Below are positions 1 through 9,364 of a stretch of 64,000 nt of DNA, in pieces; positions within the stretch are counted from its first letter, which is position 1, and every line of letters starts with the position of its first letter. Source of the DNA: an uncultured Bacteroides sp. GTDB taxonomy: Bacteria > Bacteroidota > Bacteroidia > Bacteroidales > Bacteroidaceae. Made by a program: the position numbers and the translations under genes. Location: positions 1-64,000 of the forward strand of contig NZ_CAJULN010000014.1 of the NCBI RefSeq assembly GCF_910586915.1, written 5' to 3'. The notes beneath the pieces were generated by a model. It was not told the DNA's origin, did no database searches, and saw only the letters and a list, made by a program, of their open reading frames with translations.

Positions 1-591
1 GACTTCGTGAAAGGACTTTACGAGAAAATTATAGAAACCGACATCTACAAAGAATATATGGCTTCTGAAGACCATTCATATGAAGCCGACCGTGAGTTGT
101 GGAGGAAAATCTATAAGAACTATATTTTCAACAACGAGGCGCTCGACCAAGTGCTCGAAGACCAAAGTCTGTATTGGAATGACGATAAGGAAATTGTAGA
201 TACATTCGTATTGAAGACAATCAAGCGTTTTGAGGAAAAGAATGGTGCCAATCAGGAATTGCTTCCCGAATTTAAGGATGATGAAGACCAGGAGTATGCA
301 CGCCGCCTCTTCCGCCGCACTATTTTGAACGCCGATTACTATCGTCATTTGGTAAGCGAGAACACCAAGAACTGGGATTTGGAACGTATTGCCTTCATGG
401 ATGTGATTATCATGCAGACGGCATTGGCGGAAATTTTAAGTTTCCCGAACATTCCGGTCAGTGTTTCGTTAAATGAATATGTGGAAATTGCGAAGCTGTA
501 TAGCACAGCCAAGAGCGGCGGCTTCATCAACGGAACGTTGGACGGCATCGTCAATCAATTGAAGAAAGAAGGTAAGTTGAATAAAAACTAA
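1..591 (+). CDS. nusB: Transcription antitermination factor NusB, 3' part (partial)
   Basis: The reading frame is open from base 1, so the gene begins upstream of the window. The visible C-terminal half has the all-helical NusB fold pattern: NWDLERIAFMDVIIMQTALAE is followed by a stretch around 'PVSVSLNEYVEIAKLYSTAKSGGFINGTLDGI' typical of NusB C-termini. NusB binds boxA RNA with NusE (S10) in antitermination of rRNA operons. Bacteroides NusB proteins are longer than those of E. coli, which agrees with an N-terminal part lying outside the window. yajC follows after 38 bases on the same strand. A GTG at base 7 could be read as a start but has no ribosome-binding site visible here. Confidence 0.85.
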   Translation, partial: DFVKGLYEKIIETDIYKEYMASEDHSYEADRELWRKIYKNYIFNNEALDQVLEDQSLYWNDDKEIVDTFVLKTIKRFEEKNGANQELLPEFKDDEDQEYARRLFRRTILNADYYRHLVSENTKNWDLERIAFMDVIIMQTALAEILSFPNIPVSVSLNEYVEIAKLYSTAKSGGFINGTLDGIVNQLKKEGKLNKN

Positions 592-629
592 TACCTTATT
601 ATAATAGTAGAAACTAAAACCGATTATTT

Positions 630-950
630 ATGAACGTATTTGCTGTATTATTGCAAGCTCCCGGAGCACCGGCCGACGGAAGTATGATGTGGATTATGCT
701 GATAGCCATGTTTGTTATCATGTATTTCTTTATGATTCGCCCTCAGAACAAGAAACAAAAAGAAATAGCCAACTTCCGTAAGTCATTGCAGGTGAATCAG
801 AATGTGATTACCGCCGGTGGCATTTACGGAACCATCAAGGAGATTGCAGACGATTATATCGTGCTTGAAATTGCTTCCGGTGTGAGAATCAAGATTGACA
901 AGAATTCTATTTTTGCTGATGCTTCGGCAGCCGGCAATCAGTCTAAGTAA
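630..950 (+). CDS. yajC: Preprotein translocase subunit YajC
   Basis: This is a 106-residue protein with one N-terminal transmembrane segment (about residues 17-36, MMWIMLIAMFVIMYFFMIRP) followed directly by the family-typical RPQNKKQKE charged stretch. The C-terminal part resembles the usual YajC domain, with 'VITAGGIYGTIKEI'. YajC associates with SecDF and the SecYEG translocon at the inner membrane. It lies between nusB and a YbbR-like gene on the same strand, an order common in Bacteroides. Length is normal for the family. Confidence 0.93.
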   Translation: MNVFAVLLQAPGAPADGSMMWIMLIAMFVIMYFFMIRPQNKKQKEIANFRKSLQVNQNVITAGGIYGTIKEIADDYIVLEIASGVRIKIDKNSIFADASAAGNQSK

Positions 951-974
951 TTTCCAGTTGGTAAAGAAAGGCCT

Positions 975-1988
975 ATGCTTGCCCGTAGGAAAATAAGATA
1001 TACTTATTTAAAACTATCCAAGAGAATTAAGGACTTTCTGCTCAGCGACAAGAGCAGAGAGTTCTTAATTTTTTTGTTTTTCTTCTTGGTAGCCGGCGGA
1101 TTCTGGCTGCTTCAGACATTGAACAATGATTATGAAGCGGAGTTTTCCATCCCGGTACGCGTCAAAGACGTCCCTAACAATGTGGTGCTGACTTCGGAAC
1201 CTCCTTCCGAACTGCGCGTCAGAGTGAAAGATAAAGGCACCGTCCTCCTTAATTATATGCTGGGGAAGAGTTTCTTCCCGGTCAATCTGAATTTCTCCGA
1301 CTACAAAGGAAAGAATAATCAGGTGAAGATATACGCTTCCGATGTCGAGAAGAAGATACTGGCACAGTTGAACGTATCTTCCAAGATTCTTTCCATCAAG
1401 CCCGATACGCTGGATTATATCTACTCCGAAGGCAAATCCAAACGTGTGCCCGTCCGCTTTCGGGGCAAGGTGACTGCCGGACTTCAATATTACGTGTCCG
1501 ACACGATTTGCAATCCGGACTCGGTATTGGTTTATGCTCCCGAAAATATGTTGGATACGATAACCGCCGCCTATACGCAGAAGATAAGTCTGGAAAATAT
1601 ATCCGATACCACTCGTCGGCGTGTGGCGTTGGCTTTGGAAAGAGGAATGAAGTTTGTCCCCTCTTCGGTAGAGATGACGTTTCCGGTTGACATATATACG
1701 GAGAAGACGGTAGAAGTGCCGTTGTACGGAATCAACTTTCCGGCAGACAAAGCATTGCGTGCCTTTCCTTCAAAAGTTCAGGTGACGTTTCAGGTAGGGT
1801 TGAAGCGTTTTCGCAGTATCAAAGCGAGCGATTTTGTGATAAATGTTCCTTATGAGGAATTGTTGAAGCTGAGTTCGGATAAATATACGGTCAGGTTGAA
1901 GGCCTTCCCCGGTGGAATCAATCAGATACGTATCGTGCCCGAACAGGTTGATTTTCTGATAGAACAAGTCTCTTCAAATGGCGATTAA
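975..1988 (+). CDS. YbbR-like domain protein (CdaR-like)
   Basis: This is a 337-residue protein with a cytoplasmic basic N-terminus and one transmembrane segment (about residues 31-47, FLIFLFFFLVAGGFWLL). An extracytoplasmic part follows that looks like repeated YbbR beta domains. YbbR/CdaR proteins regulate the diadenylate cyclase in Firmicutes; that role is not shown for Bacteroides. The start is the ATG 25 bases after yajC. The 3' end overlaps the start of coaE by 11 bases, so the two are probably translated together. Confidence 0.8.
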   Translation: MLARRKIRYTYLKLSKRIKDFLLSDKSREFLIFLFFFLVAGGFWLLQTLNNDYEAEFSIPVRVKDVPNNVVLTSEPPSELRVRVKDKGTVLLNYMLGKSFFPVNLNFSDYKGKNNQVKIYASDVEKKILAQLNVSSKILSIKPDTLDYIYSEGKSKRVPVRFRGKVTAGLQYYVSDTICNPDSVLVYAPENMLDTITAAYTQKISLENISDTTRRRVALALERGMKFVPSSVEMTFPVDIYTEKTVEVPLYGINFPADKALRAFPSKVQVTFQVGLKRFRSIKASDFVINVPYEELLKLSSDKYTVRLKAFPGGINQIRIVPEQVDFLIEQVSSNGD

Positions 1989-2592
1989 GATTGGAATAAC
2001 CGGTGGCATCGGTAGCGGAAAGAGTGTCGTTTCCAAGTTGTTGGAGATGATGGGAATCCCCGTGTATATATCGGATGCGGAAGCAAAGCGCATCACGAAT
2101 ACCAACGAAGAGATTCGTCGTGAACTGTGTGCTTTGGTAGGGCAGGAGGTGTTCTGCAACGGCGAATTGAACCGTCCGCTGCTTGCTTCCTATATGTTTG
2201 GCAATGCGGAGCACGTGAAGCAGGTGAACGGAATCATCCATCCACGGGTGAAAGAGGATTTCCGTCGGTGGACACTCCGCTGGGGCGACAAACCGTTGGT
2301 AGGGATGGAATCTGCCATTCTCATTGAATCGGGTTTTAGAAGCGAGGTCGATTTTCTGCTCACGGTCTATGCCCCGTTGGAGGTAAGAGTGGAGCGTGCC
2401 GTCAGGCGCGACGGCTCATCGAGGGAGTTGGTGATGAAACGCATTGAAGCGCAAATGAGTGATGAAATAAAAAGAAACCAAGCCGATTTTGTGATAACGA
2501 ATGACGGTGAAACGCCTTTAATTCCGCAGGTTTTGGAGCTTATTTCTTTGCTATCTAAAAATAATCATTACCTTTGCCCTGCAAAAAAATAA
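1978..2592 (+). CDS. coaE: Dephospho-CoA kinase
   Basis: This is a 204-residue protein with the P-loop GGIGSGKS at residues 9-16 right after the first beta strand, as in CoaE. It phosphorylates the ribose 3'-OH of dephospho-CoA, the last step of coenzyme A synthesis, in the cytoplasm. Family residues 'DAEAKRI' and 'HPRVKEDF' are present. Its ATG lies inside the end of the ybbR-like gene (11-base overlap), which suggests translational coupling. Length is normal. Confidence 0.93.
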   Translation: MAIKIGITGGIGSGKSVVSKLLEMMGIPVYISDAEAKRITNTNEEIRRELCALVGQEVFCNGELNRPLLASYMFGNAEHVKQVNGIIHPRVKEDFRRWTLRWGDKPLVGMESAILIESGFRSEVDFLLTVYAPLEVRVERAVRRDGSSRELVMKRIEAQMSDEIKRNQADFVITNDGETPLIPQVLELISLLSKNNHYLCPAKK

Positions 2593-2617
2593 TTAATTAA
2601 ACAAAAGGATATATACT

Positions 2618-3049
2618 ATGTTGAAGACTATCTTGTCTATCTCCGGCAAACCGGGATTGTACAAACTAATTTCGCAAGGAAAAAATATGTTGATTGTAGA
2701 ATCAATCAATGCTGAAAAGAAACGTTTCCCCGCTTATGGTAATGAGAAGATTATCTCACTGGCAGATATAGCAATGTATACGGACGACGCAGAAGTTCCT
2801 TTGTACGATGTGTTGGAGGCAATCAAGACAAAAGAACAGGCGGCTGCCATTGCCATCGACATCAAGAAGGCTACTTCGACCGAGTTGCGCGACTATATGG
2901 CAGAGGTACTGCCCAATTATGACCGCGACCGTGTGTATATGGCAGACATCAAGAAACTGATTTCCTGGTACAACATTCTGATTACTAACGGTATCACGGA
3001 GTTTAAAGCGGAGCAGGAACAGGAAAAACAAGAAGAGGAAGCCGAATAA
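2618..3049 (+). CDS. DUF5606 domain protein
   Basis: This is a 143-residue acidic protein starting MLKTILSISGKPGLYKL, the pattern I associate with the Bacteroidetes DUF5606 family. It has no signal peptide or membrane segment and ends in a very acidic, Glu/Gln-rich tail. It is the last gene of the nusB-yajC-ybbR-coaE run, 25 bases after coaE, and is followed by a hairpin terminator. Its function is unknown. Confidence 0.75.
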   Translation: MLKTILSISGKPGLYKLISQGKNMLIVESINAEKKRFPAYGNEKIISLADIAMYTDDAEVPLYDVLEAIKTKEQAAAIAIDIKKATSTELRDYMAEVLPNYDRDRVYMADIKKLISWYNILITNGITEFKAEQEQEKQEEEAE

Positions 3050-3089
3050 TCAAACTTCCTCTTAAAAGATACCATGATTTTGTTTCAGA

Positions 3090-3130
3090 AAGTCGGCAGG
3101 CTCTTTTTCAAGGTCTGCCGACTTTTTTTA
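3090..3130 (+). terminator. Rho-independent terminator after the coaE/DUF5606 unit
   Basis: Inverted arms AAGTCGGCAG (3090-3099) and CTGCCGACTT (3115-3124) are followed by a T run to 3130. It lies between two convergent genes and may also serve clpB from the other side. Confidence 0.85.
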
Positions 3131-3132
3131 GT

Positions 3133-5721
3133 TTAATTTCTAAAAACCAATCCTTCGCCGTTTGTATCGACGATAATCGCTTTGCTCCGGTCTACTTCCT
3201 GCGAGAGCAACTTTTTGGACAAGTCGTTCAGCAGATAGCGCTGGATAGCCCTTTTTACCGGACGCGCTCCGAATTCGGGGTCATAACCCACTTGTGCCAG
3301 GAAATTCAAGGCAGCTTCCGTCATCTCCAGTTGCACGCCGTTCTCCGCAAGCATTCTCTGTACGCCTTTGATTTGTAAGAGAACGATTTGCCTGATTTCC
3401 TTTTCCGTCAGCGGCAAGAACATGATGGTTTCGTCAATACGGTTCAGGAATTCGGGACGGATGGTCTTTTTCAGCATATTCATCACTTCCTTCTTCGTCT
3501 CTTCGATAACCTCCTCTTTGTTGCCTCCGTTCAGTTTCTCCATCTGGTTCTGTATGTATGAGCTACCCATATTGGAAGTCATAATGATGATGGTATTCTT
3601 GAAGTTGACTACCCGACCTTTGTTATCTGTCAGCCGTCCGTCGTCCAATACTTGCAATAAGATGTTGAATACATCCGGATGCGCTTTTTCTATCTCGTCA
3701 AATAACACCACGGAATAAGGCTTCCGGCGGATGGCTTCGGTCAACTGGCCGCCTTCATCGTATCCCACATATCCCGGAGGTGCTCCGACCAGCCGCGAAA
3801 CGCTGTGCTTCTCCTGATACTCGCTCATGTCGATACGGGTCATCATCGTCTCGTCGTCAAACAGGAACTCCGCCAATGCCTTCGCCAACTCTGTCTTGCC
3901 CACACCAGTCGTTCCGAGGAAGATAAACGAACCAATCGGGCGCTTCGGGTCTTGCAGCCCGGCACGGCTCCGGCGCACGGCGTCGGCAACCGCTTCAATC
4001 GCTTCCTCCTGTCCGACTACCCGTTGGTGAAGTTCTTCTTCCAGATGCAGCAACTTCTCCTTCTCGCTCTGCATCATCTTGCTGACGGGGATTCCCGTCC
4101 AACGGGATACTACATCTGCGATATCTTCCGCATCCACTTCCTCTTTAATCATGGCTTTGTCGCCCTGCATTCCCCGAAGTTTCTGCTGCGTCTCTTCTAT
4201 CTCTTTGTCTAAGGCCTGGAGTTTGCCGTAGCGTATTTCCGCCACTTTGCCGTAGTCGCCTTCGCGTTCCGCCTTTTCAGCTTCAAACTTCAGGTTTTCT
4301 ATTTCCACTTTGTTCTGCTGAATCTTGTCCATCAGCGTCTTTTCGCTCTGCCATTTCGCTTTGAACGATTTCTCCTGCTCCTTGAGTTCCGCCAGTTCCT
4401 TACCGATGGTTTCCAGTTTGGGCTGGTCGTTCTCGCGTTTGATGGCTTCGCGCTCAATTTCCAACTGCTTGATTTTGCGCGAAATCTCGTCCAACTCTTC
4501 CGGTACGGAGTCTACCTCCATGCGCAGTTTGGCAGCAGCTTCGTCCATGAGGTCGATAGCCTTGTCGGGTAAGAAGCGATCGGTGATATAACGGCTGCTC
4601 AATTCAACGGCGGCTATAATCGCATCATCCTTGATGCGCACATGATGGTGGTTTTCGTAACGCTCCTTCAGTCCGCGCAGTATGGAGATGGTGCTCAGGT
4701 TGTCCGGTTCGTCCACCTGTACGATTTGGAAACGGCGCTCCAAAGCCTTGTCCTTTTCAAAATACTTCTGATACTCGTCGAGCGTAGTCGCGCCGATGGA
4801 ACGTAATTCCCCACGGGCTAAAGCCGGTTTCAGAATGTTGGCGGCGTCCATCGCACCTTCGCCTTTTCCCGCTCCGACCAGCGTGTGTATCTCGTCGATG
4901 AACAGAATGATGTCGCCTTCCGACTTCTTCACCTCGTTTACCACCGCTTTCAAACGCTCCTCAAACTCACCTTTGTACTTGGCGCCTGCCACGAGCGCAC
5001 CCATGTCAAGCGAATACACTTGTTTGTTTTTCAGGTTTTCGGGCACGTCACCGCGCAGGATACGATGCGCCAGCCCTTCGACGATGGCAGTCTTTCCCGT
5101 ACCCGGTTCGCCAATCAGAATCGGATTGTTCTTTGTGCGGCGGCTCAATATCTGGAGCACCCGGCGTATTTCCTCGTCGCGCCCGATGACAGGGTCCAAC
5201 TTGCCGCTACGGGCGGCTTCGTTCAGGTTGATAGCGTACTTTTCCAACGACTGGTAAGTGTCTTCGCTCGATTGCGACGTCACTTTTTCTCCTTTTCTCA
5301 GTTCGCCGATGGCGTTGCGCAACTCCTTTTCCGTCATGCCCGCGTCCTTCAGAATGGTAGATACGGTGCTCTTCACGGTGAGCAGTGCCAGTATGATGTG
5401 TTCCAACGAGACGAATTCGTCGCCCATTTCCTTTGAATACTGTGTTGCTTTCTGCAATACCTCGTTCGATTCGCGGCTCAGATACGGCTCTCCGCCCGAT
5501 ACCTTCGGCAGCGAATCAATCTGCCTGTCGACAACGAGAGCCACTTGCTGTCCGTTCATGCCCAACTTTTGAAATAGGAAGTTGGTTACATTCTCGCCTA
5601 CCTTCATCACTCCCTGCAGGATGTGTGCAGGTTCGATGGCCTGCTGTCCGCGGCCATGCACCAAGTTCACGGCTTCCTGCACCGCTTCTTGGGATTTGAT
5701 AGTAAAATTGTTAAAGTTCAT
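3133..5721 (-). CDS. clpB: ATP-dependent chaperone ClpB
   Basis: This is an 862-residue Hsp100 disaggregase that works with DnaK to rescue aggregated proteins. It has the N-terminal Clp repeat domain (about 1-145), NBD1 with Walker A GEPGTGKT at 204-211, the coiled-coil middle domain, and NBD2 with GTTGVGKTE. The start is taken as the ATG at 5721 (MNFNNFTIKS), because AAAGGAG stands just upstream (about 5729-5735) and the N-terminus then matches the family. A longer frame to 5805 would add 28 residues with no family likeness. It is a single gene, convergent with DUF5606 and divergent from the next gene. Confidence 0.96.
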   Translation of the reverse strand: MNFNNFTIKSQEAVQEAVNLVHGRGQQAIEPAHILQGVMKVGENVTNFLFQKLGMNGQQVALVVDRQIDSLPKVSGGEPYLSRESNEVLQKATQYSKEMGDEFVSLEHIILALLTVKSTVSTILKDAGMTEKELRNAIGELRKGEKVTSQSSEDTYQSLEKYAINLNEAARSGKLDPVIGRDEEIRRVLQILSRRTKNNPILIGEPGTGKTAIVEGLAHRILRGDVPENLKNKQVYSLDMGALVAGAKYKGEFEERLKAVVNEVKKSEGDIILFIDEIHTLVGAGKGEGAMDAANILKPALARGELRSIGATTLDEYQKYFEKDKALERRFQIVQVDEPDNLSTISILRGLKERYENHHHVRIKDDAIIAAVELSSRYITDRFLPDKAIDLMDEAAAKLRMEVDSVPEELDEISRKIKQLEIEREAIKRENDQPKLETIGKELAELKEQEKSFKAKWQSEKTLMDKIQQNKVEIENLKFEAEKAEREGDYGKVAEIRYGKLQALDKEIEETQQKLRGMQGDKAMIKEEVDAEDIADVVSRWTGIPVSKMMQSEKEKLLHLEEELHQRVVGQEEAIEAVADAVRRSRAGLQDPKRPIGSFIFLGTTGVGKTELAKALAEFLFDDETMMTRIDMSEYQEKHSVSRLVGAPPGYVGYDEGGQLTEAIRRKPYSVVLFDEIEKAHPDVFNILLQVLDDGRLTDNKGRVVNFKNTIIIMTSNMGSSYIQNQMEKLNGGNKEEVIEETKKEVMNMLKKTIRPEFLNRIDETIMFLPLTEKEIRQIVLLQIKGVQRMLAENGVQLEMTEAALNFLAQVGYDPEFGARPVKRAIQRYLLNDLSKKLLSQEVDRSKAIIVDTNGEGLVFRN

Positions 5722-5944
5722 ATCGTTGTTCTCCTTTCTTTGTTTCACGTTTCTAATAACACTCGGAAGGGCGCAAAAGATTTGCCAACGGCAAAAATCA
5801 GCCAAAATAGCACACCTGCCGATGCTTTACGGGACAAAATGGCCTCTTTTGCATACCAAACTGACGAATTAACTGAAAAAGAACGTCGTAAATGAAACTA
5901 TTGTCGTACCTTTATCCACTGTAATAACATAATATATAAAAGGT

Positions 5945-6532
5945 ATGAACGAAAAACCTCAAGTGAAATTGGCTGAAACAGTAGTGCTGATAGACGCCGC
6001 TTATCTGAACCTTGTAATTATCGATATGCAAGGATACTTTGAAAATATCTTGCATCGTCCCTTACAGGAGATAGACTTGGCGCAACTGGCACTTTATCTG
6101 ACGTTGGACGCCGGATTGACGGAAGGAGAAAACGAAGTGCAATTTCTATTTGTCTACGATAAAGAGGGTGCGCGGATTGTGAACTGCCAACCTTCCGATT
6201 TCAAGAATGAACTCAACAACGTTGCCTTCAAGAGCAGTTACGGCGAATTTTTCTTTGCCACCGTCTGCACGGAAGACGTGGTGACGCGAGAAGACCTGTT
6301 TCTCGACCTGCTTGCCCTTGTCACCGATTCGCCGGATGTGAAGCGGGTGATTGCAGTCCCTTTCAACGAAGACTATGGTGAACGGGTGATTGAAGCGCTG
6401 AAAGCGGTGGAAGGAAAAGAAATCACCCAACTGATGATGGTAGAACCTAAGTCGCCGTTGCCCTACAAATGGGATATGTTGGCTTTCCCCGTCATGCAGG
6501 CGTTGGGTATCAAAGCCGACGAGTTGGAGTAA
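5945..6532 (+). CDS. Conserved hypothetical protein (DUF6621-like)
   Basis: This is a 195-residue, acidic, soluble-looking protein with no signal peptide. I recall similar Bacteroides proteins labelled DUF6621, but cannot confirm this. Function is unknown. It starts 223 bases from the divergent clpB; a possible -7 box TACCTTTA lies at about 5908-5915. A LysR-type regulator follows on the same strand after 54 bases. Confidence 0.7.
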   Translation: MNEKPQVKLAETVVLIDAAYLNLVIIDMQGYFENILHRPLQEIDLAQLALYLTLDAGLTEGENEVQFLFVYDKEGARIVNCQPSDFKNELNNVAFKSSYGEFFFATVCTEDVVTREDLFLDLLALVTDSPDVKRVIAVPFNEDYGERVIEALKAVEGKEITQLMMVEPKSPLPYKWDMLAFPVMQALGIKADELE

Positions 6533-6586
6533 GAACGCCTGCCGTCGGTATATCTGTCTACTACTTACTGTTTAAAATCTGCTTCC

Positions 6587-7483
6587 GTGTCCGATTTTCG
6601 TTTAAAGGTTTTTCAGAGTGTGGCGAAGAACTTGAGTTTTACAAAGGCTTCGCACGAATTGTTTGTCAGCCAGCCTGCCATCACCAAGCACATTCAGGAG
6701 TTGGAAACTTGCTATCAGACGCGCCTGTTCGAGCGTCAGGGGAGTAAAATCTCGCTGACCCAAGCGGGCGAACTGCTGCTGAAACATAGCGAGAAGATTC
6801 TGGACGACTACAAGCGGCTGGAATATGAGATGCATCTGTTGCACAACGAATATACGGGCGAACTGAAATTAGGTGCCAGTACTACGATTGCCCAGTATGT
6901 GCTTCCCCCGTTGTTGGGGAGTTTCATAGCAAAGTTTCCGCAAGTCAACCTTTCGCTCTTGAACGGGAACTCGCGCGAAGTGGAAACGGCTTTGCAGGAG
7001 CACCGGATAGATTTAGGGTTGGTGGAAGGAATCTTCCGCCTTCCCAACCTGAAATATACTCCCTTTCTGCGCGACGAACTGGTCGCAGTGGTGCACACGC
7101 GCGCCCGGCTCAACGTGCGGGATGAAATCGCTCCGCAAGACCTGCCCGCCATTCCTTTGGTGCTGCGCGAAAGAGGTTCCGGCACGTTGGATGTATTCGA
7201 ACGCGCCCTGTCGCAGCATAATCTCAAACTCTCTTCTCTGAATGTCATGATGTACCTCGGCAGCACGGAAAGCATCAAGCTGTTTCTCGAACATACCGGT
7301 TGCATGGGGATTGTCTCCATCCGTTCCGTGCATAAGGAGCTTGCCGCCGGCAGCCTGCGCGTGGTCGAGATAAAGGGGATGTCAATGCAGCGCGAACTTA
7401 ACTTTGTGCAACTGCAAGGGCAGGAGGGAGGATTGTCGCAAGTCTTTATGCGGTTTGCAGGACATCACAGCAAAAGCCTCTGA
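6587..7483 (+). CDS. LysR-family transcriptional regulator
   Basis: This is a 298-residue protein with an N-terminal winged HTH (about residues 1-60: 'LSFTKASHELFVSQPAITKHIQELE') and a periplasmic-binding-like effector domain (about 90-290). The start codon used is GTG; the next in-frame residues match the usual LTTR start. Such CysB-like regulators often stand near YeiH-type exporters, and a YeiH gene is found 1.9 kb downstream, but regulation of that gene is only inferred. Confidence 0.9.
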   Translation: MSDFRLKVFQSVAKNLSFTKASHELFVSQPAITKHIQELETCYQTRLFERQGSKISLTQAGELLLKHSEKILDDYKRLEYEMHLLHNEYTGELKLGASTTIAQYVLPPLLGSFIAKFPQVNLSLLNGNSREVETALQEHRIDLGLVEGIFRLPNLKYTPFLRDELVAVVHTRARLNVRDEIAPQDLPAIPLVLRERGSGTLDVFERALSQHNLKLSSLNVMMYLGSTESIKLFLEHTGCMGIVSIRSVHKELAAGSLRVVEIKGMSMQRELNFVQLQGQEGGLSQVFMRFAGHHSKSL

Positions 7484-7545
7484 ACCTGCACAACTCTCCT
7501 TTCTGCCCAATAGAGGCGTTTCTCACGCCATGCAGGGGCTTTTTC

Positions 7546-8199
7546 TTATTCTCCTTGCACAGCTTCGGCTGTAATCTTTCTCTTTATATATATCGTATGC
7601 GTTCCTCTGCCCGTAGATGTCAGGCCCGAGTCGGATTGTTGCGCCCATGTTTTCAGTTCGTTGGTAGCCGTAGTCTGGAGCAGTCCGGTCAGTTTGCGAT
7701 ATTCCCTTACGGTGAGGAACGGATACTCGTCAAGATGCTTGAGTGCCAGTGCCAACCGTTGTTCGGGTGTGTACTTTGTCGACGAGCGTTGCCGTTTCCA
7801 GGGCGCCCTTTCCAGTCGGCATCTTTCGCTGATGTTTCTCAGCATCGCCCTGTCTACCCGGAAATTGACTCCGCCTATGAAGATGCTCTGCGCGTTGCGA
7901 TGTTTCCCGCCTTCTTCGGCTTCTTCGCGTTCTTTGCCCTTGCCCAATGTGAGTGCAGGGGTGAACGTGCCTATTCCGTCTATTTTCACCGAGCGTCCTT
8001 CTGCCATGAGTTGTGCCATTTCGATGGCCGTCTGAAGCAGCACGCCTTCGATGTCGCCCGGACTGAATCCGCTCGTGTGGCTCACTCGTTGCGTCAGTTC
8101 CTTTAAGTCTGCATTGCTTATCCGCGCAAATTTGGGATAAGTGATTCTTTTGCCTGTTTTTTGGAGGTCGGGCATCTCTTCCATGATGTAATGTGCCAT
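7546..8199 (-). CDS. HU-like DNA-binding protein with C-terminal extension
   Basis: This is a 217-residue protein. Residues about 15-125 resemble the IHF/HU-like fold of Bacteroides (DUF-type HU-related proteins): 'KITYPKFARISNADLKELTQRV' region, helix 'EGVLLQTAIEMAQLMAEGRSVKIDGIGTF'. The C-terminal 80 residues are a basic extension with a possible winged-helix character. It probably binds DNA; its target is unknown. A large nested palindrome lies 115-215 bases upstream of its start. Confidence 0.75.
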   Translation of the reverse strand: MAHYIMEEMPDLQKTGKRITYPKFARISNADLKELTQRVSHTSGFSPGDIEGVLLQTAIEMAQLMAEGRSVKIDGIGTFTPALTLGKGKEREEAEEGGKHRNAQSIFIGGVNFRVDRAMLRNISERCRLERAPWKRQRSSTKYTPEQRLALALKHLDEYPFLTVREYRKLTGLLQTTATNELKTWAQQSDSGLTSTGRGTHTIYIKRKITAEAVQGE

Positions 8200-8312
8200 A
8201 CATTTTTTTGTTTAAAGTATTAATAGATTGGCTCTTATCTATTAGAAGAAAACTTCCTCTGTATTAAATGCAAACTTCTTTTCTCCTAACTCTAAAGTTC
8301 CGTTTGATTGCT

Positions 8313-8412
8313 CATAAACTATAAACGAAGGTTTTGTTTTTATAAACGAAGCCTTCGTTTATAAAAATGAAACTTGCATTTATATAATCAAAACCTTCAT
8401 TTATAGTTTATG
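8313..8412. repeat. Nested inverted repeat (two-level palindrome)
   Basis: The outer arms are 8313-8336 and 8389-8412 (24 bases, 23 pair). Inside lies a perfect 14-base inverted repeat, 8337-8350 with 8353-8366, separated by only two bases. The word TATAAACGAAG or its complement occurs repeatedly. It could form a cruciform or be a multi-site operator. It is upstream of the HU-like gene. Confidence 0.85.
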
Positions 8413-8743
8413 ATTAGACAAAGATAAGTTTTCTATTGGATAAAAAGAAGTTTATGGGTAATAAAGTGGAAGTTATTTGTTAATGGAGTGAGGGAGAAGG
8501 AGCGGACGTTGCTGCGTGGGCGTGAGGTGGTTTCGGGAGAACGGAACGGGGGATGGGAGGAGGGCTGCCAGATATTTATGGCTGCTTTTTTGGCTTGGCT
8601 GCGTAAACCGGCAATTATTTGAAGAAGGGGCTAAGGTGGAAAAATAGGATACTTACACGCTGTCTGTCGTTTAAGTTTGACGAAAATTGCCTGGAATATA
8701 TGGAAAATGCTGGCTTTTGTGCTGGCTCTTTCGTAATTAGTTG

Positions 8744-8751
8744 TAATTTTG
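8744..8751 (+). promoter_or_regulatory. Possible -7 box for the YccF gene
   Basis: TAATTTTG fits the Bacteroides -7 consensus TAnnTTTG. A TTTG lies at 8716-8719, a little farther upstream (24 bases) than usual. Confidence 0.45.
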
Positions 8752-8866
8752 TATGGAGAAAGTTTGGTGGATGGATATAAAACTTCAATGATTGAAGTGA
8801 GGGACGAATAATAAAACGAACCAAATGACAAATACATTGTTGAATAAATAATTAAATAGTATTATT

Positions 8867-9241
8867 ATGGGTTGTTTGATGAATCTTTTATGGCTCTTGT
8901 TTGGTGGTATTTTCACGGCAGTAGAATACCTTGTCTCAAGCATATTGATGATGCTTACCATCATCGGAATTCCCTTCGGAATGCAGACGTTGAAACTGGC
9001 AGGACTGGCTTTGTGGCCTTTCGGCAAGGAAGTGAGAACCGGAAACCGTTCCGGCGGTTGCCTTTACATACTGATGAATGTGCTGTGGATACTCATCGGA
9101 GGTATCTGGATTAGTTTGTCACACTTGGTCTTTGGGCTGATTCTGTGCATCACGGTCATCGGTATTCCCTTCGGTCTGCAACACTTTAAACTGGCGTCTT
9201 TGGCATTGACACCCTTCGGAAAAGACATTGTGACCGTGTGA
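8867..9241 (+). CDS. YccF domain membrane protein
   Basis: This is a 124-residue membrane protein made of two similar halves, each with the YccF pattern: a hydrophobic segment followed by 'TIIGIPFGMQTLKLAGLALWPFGKE' or 'TVIGIPFGLQHFKLASLALTPFGKD'. The internal duplication is clear by eye. Function is unknown. It is a stand-alone gene. Confidence 0.88.
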   Translation: MGCLMNLLWLLFGGIFTAVEYLVSSILMMLTIIGIPFGMQTLKLAGLALWPFGKEVRTGNRSGGCLYILMNVLWILIGGIWISLSHLVFGLILCITVIGIPFGLQHFKLASLALTPFGKDIVTV

Positions 9242-9300
9242 GGAGAGTTTCGGAACAGGGAGTGTCTATAACTAAAAGTTATAATATATAATTAGAAACT

Positions 9301-9333
9301 ATTGGTGTGTCTTGATTGTTTCCCGTACCTTTG
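9301..9333 (+). promoter_or_regulatory. Promoter of the YeiH-family gene
   Basis: ATTG at 9301-9304, then 21 bases, then TACCTTTG at 9326-9333, which matches the Bacteroides -33/-7 pattern. It is 32 bases before the start codon. Confidence 0.7.
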
Positions 9334-9364
9334 TGCCCCGAAAACAAATAAAAGATAAAAAAAC

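Larger units (their letters stand above)
8200..8866. other. 667-base intergenic region between HU-like gene and yccF-like gene
   Basis: No gene was recognised. It holds the nested palindrome at 8313-8412, a G-rich stretch at about 8480-8580, and a TAATTTTG -7-like box at 8744-8751 ahead of the yccF-like gene. The leader of that gene would be about 110 bases. Confidence 0.6.

Noticed and set aside
4796..5257. Long plus-strand open frames across the clpB gene
   Set aside because: They are the complement of a highly conserved chaperone gene, rich in Ser/Arg, with no start signals.
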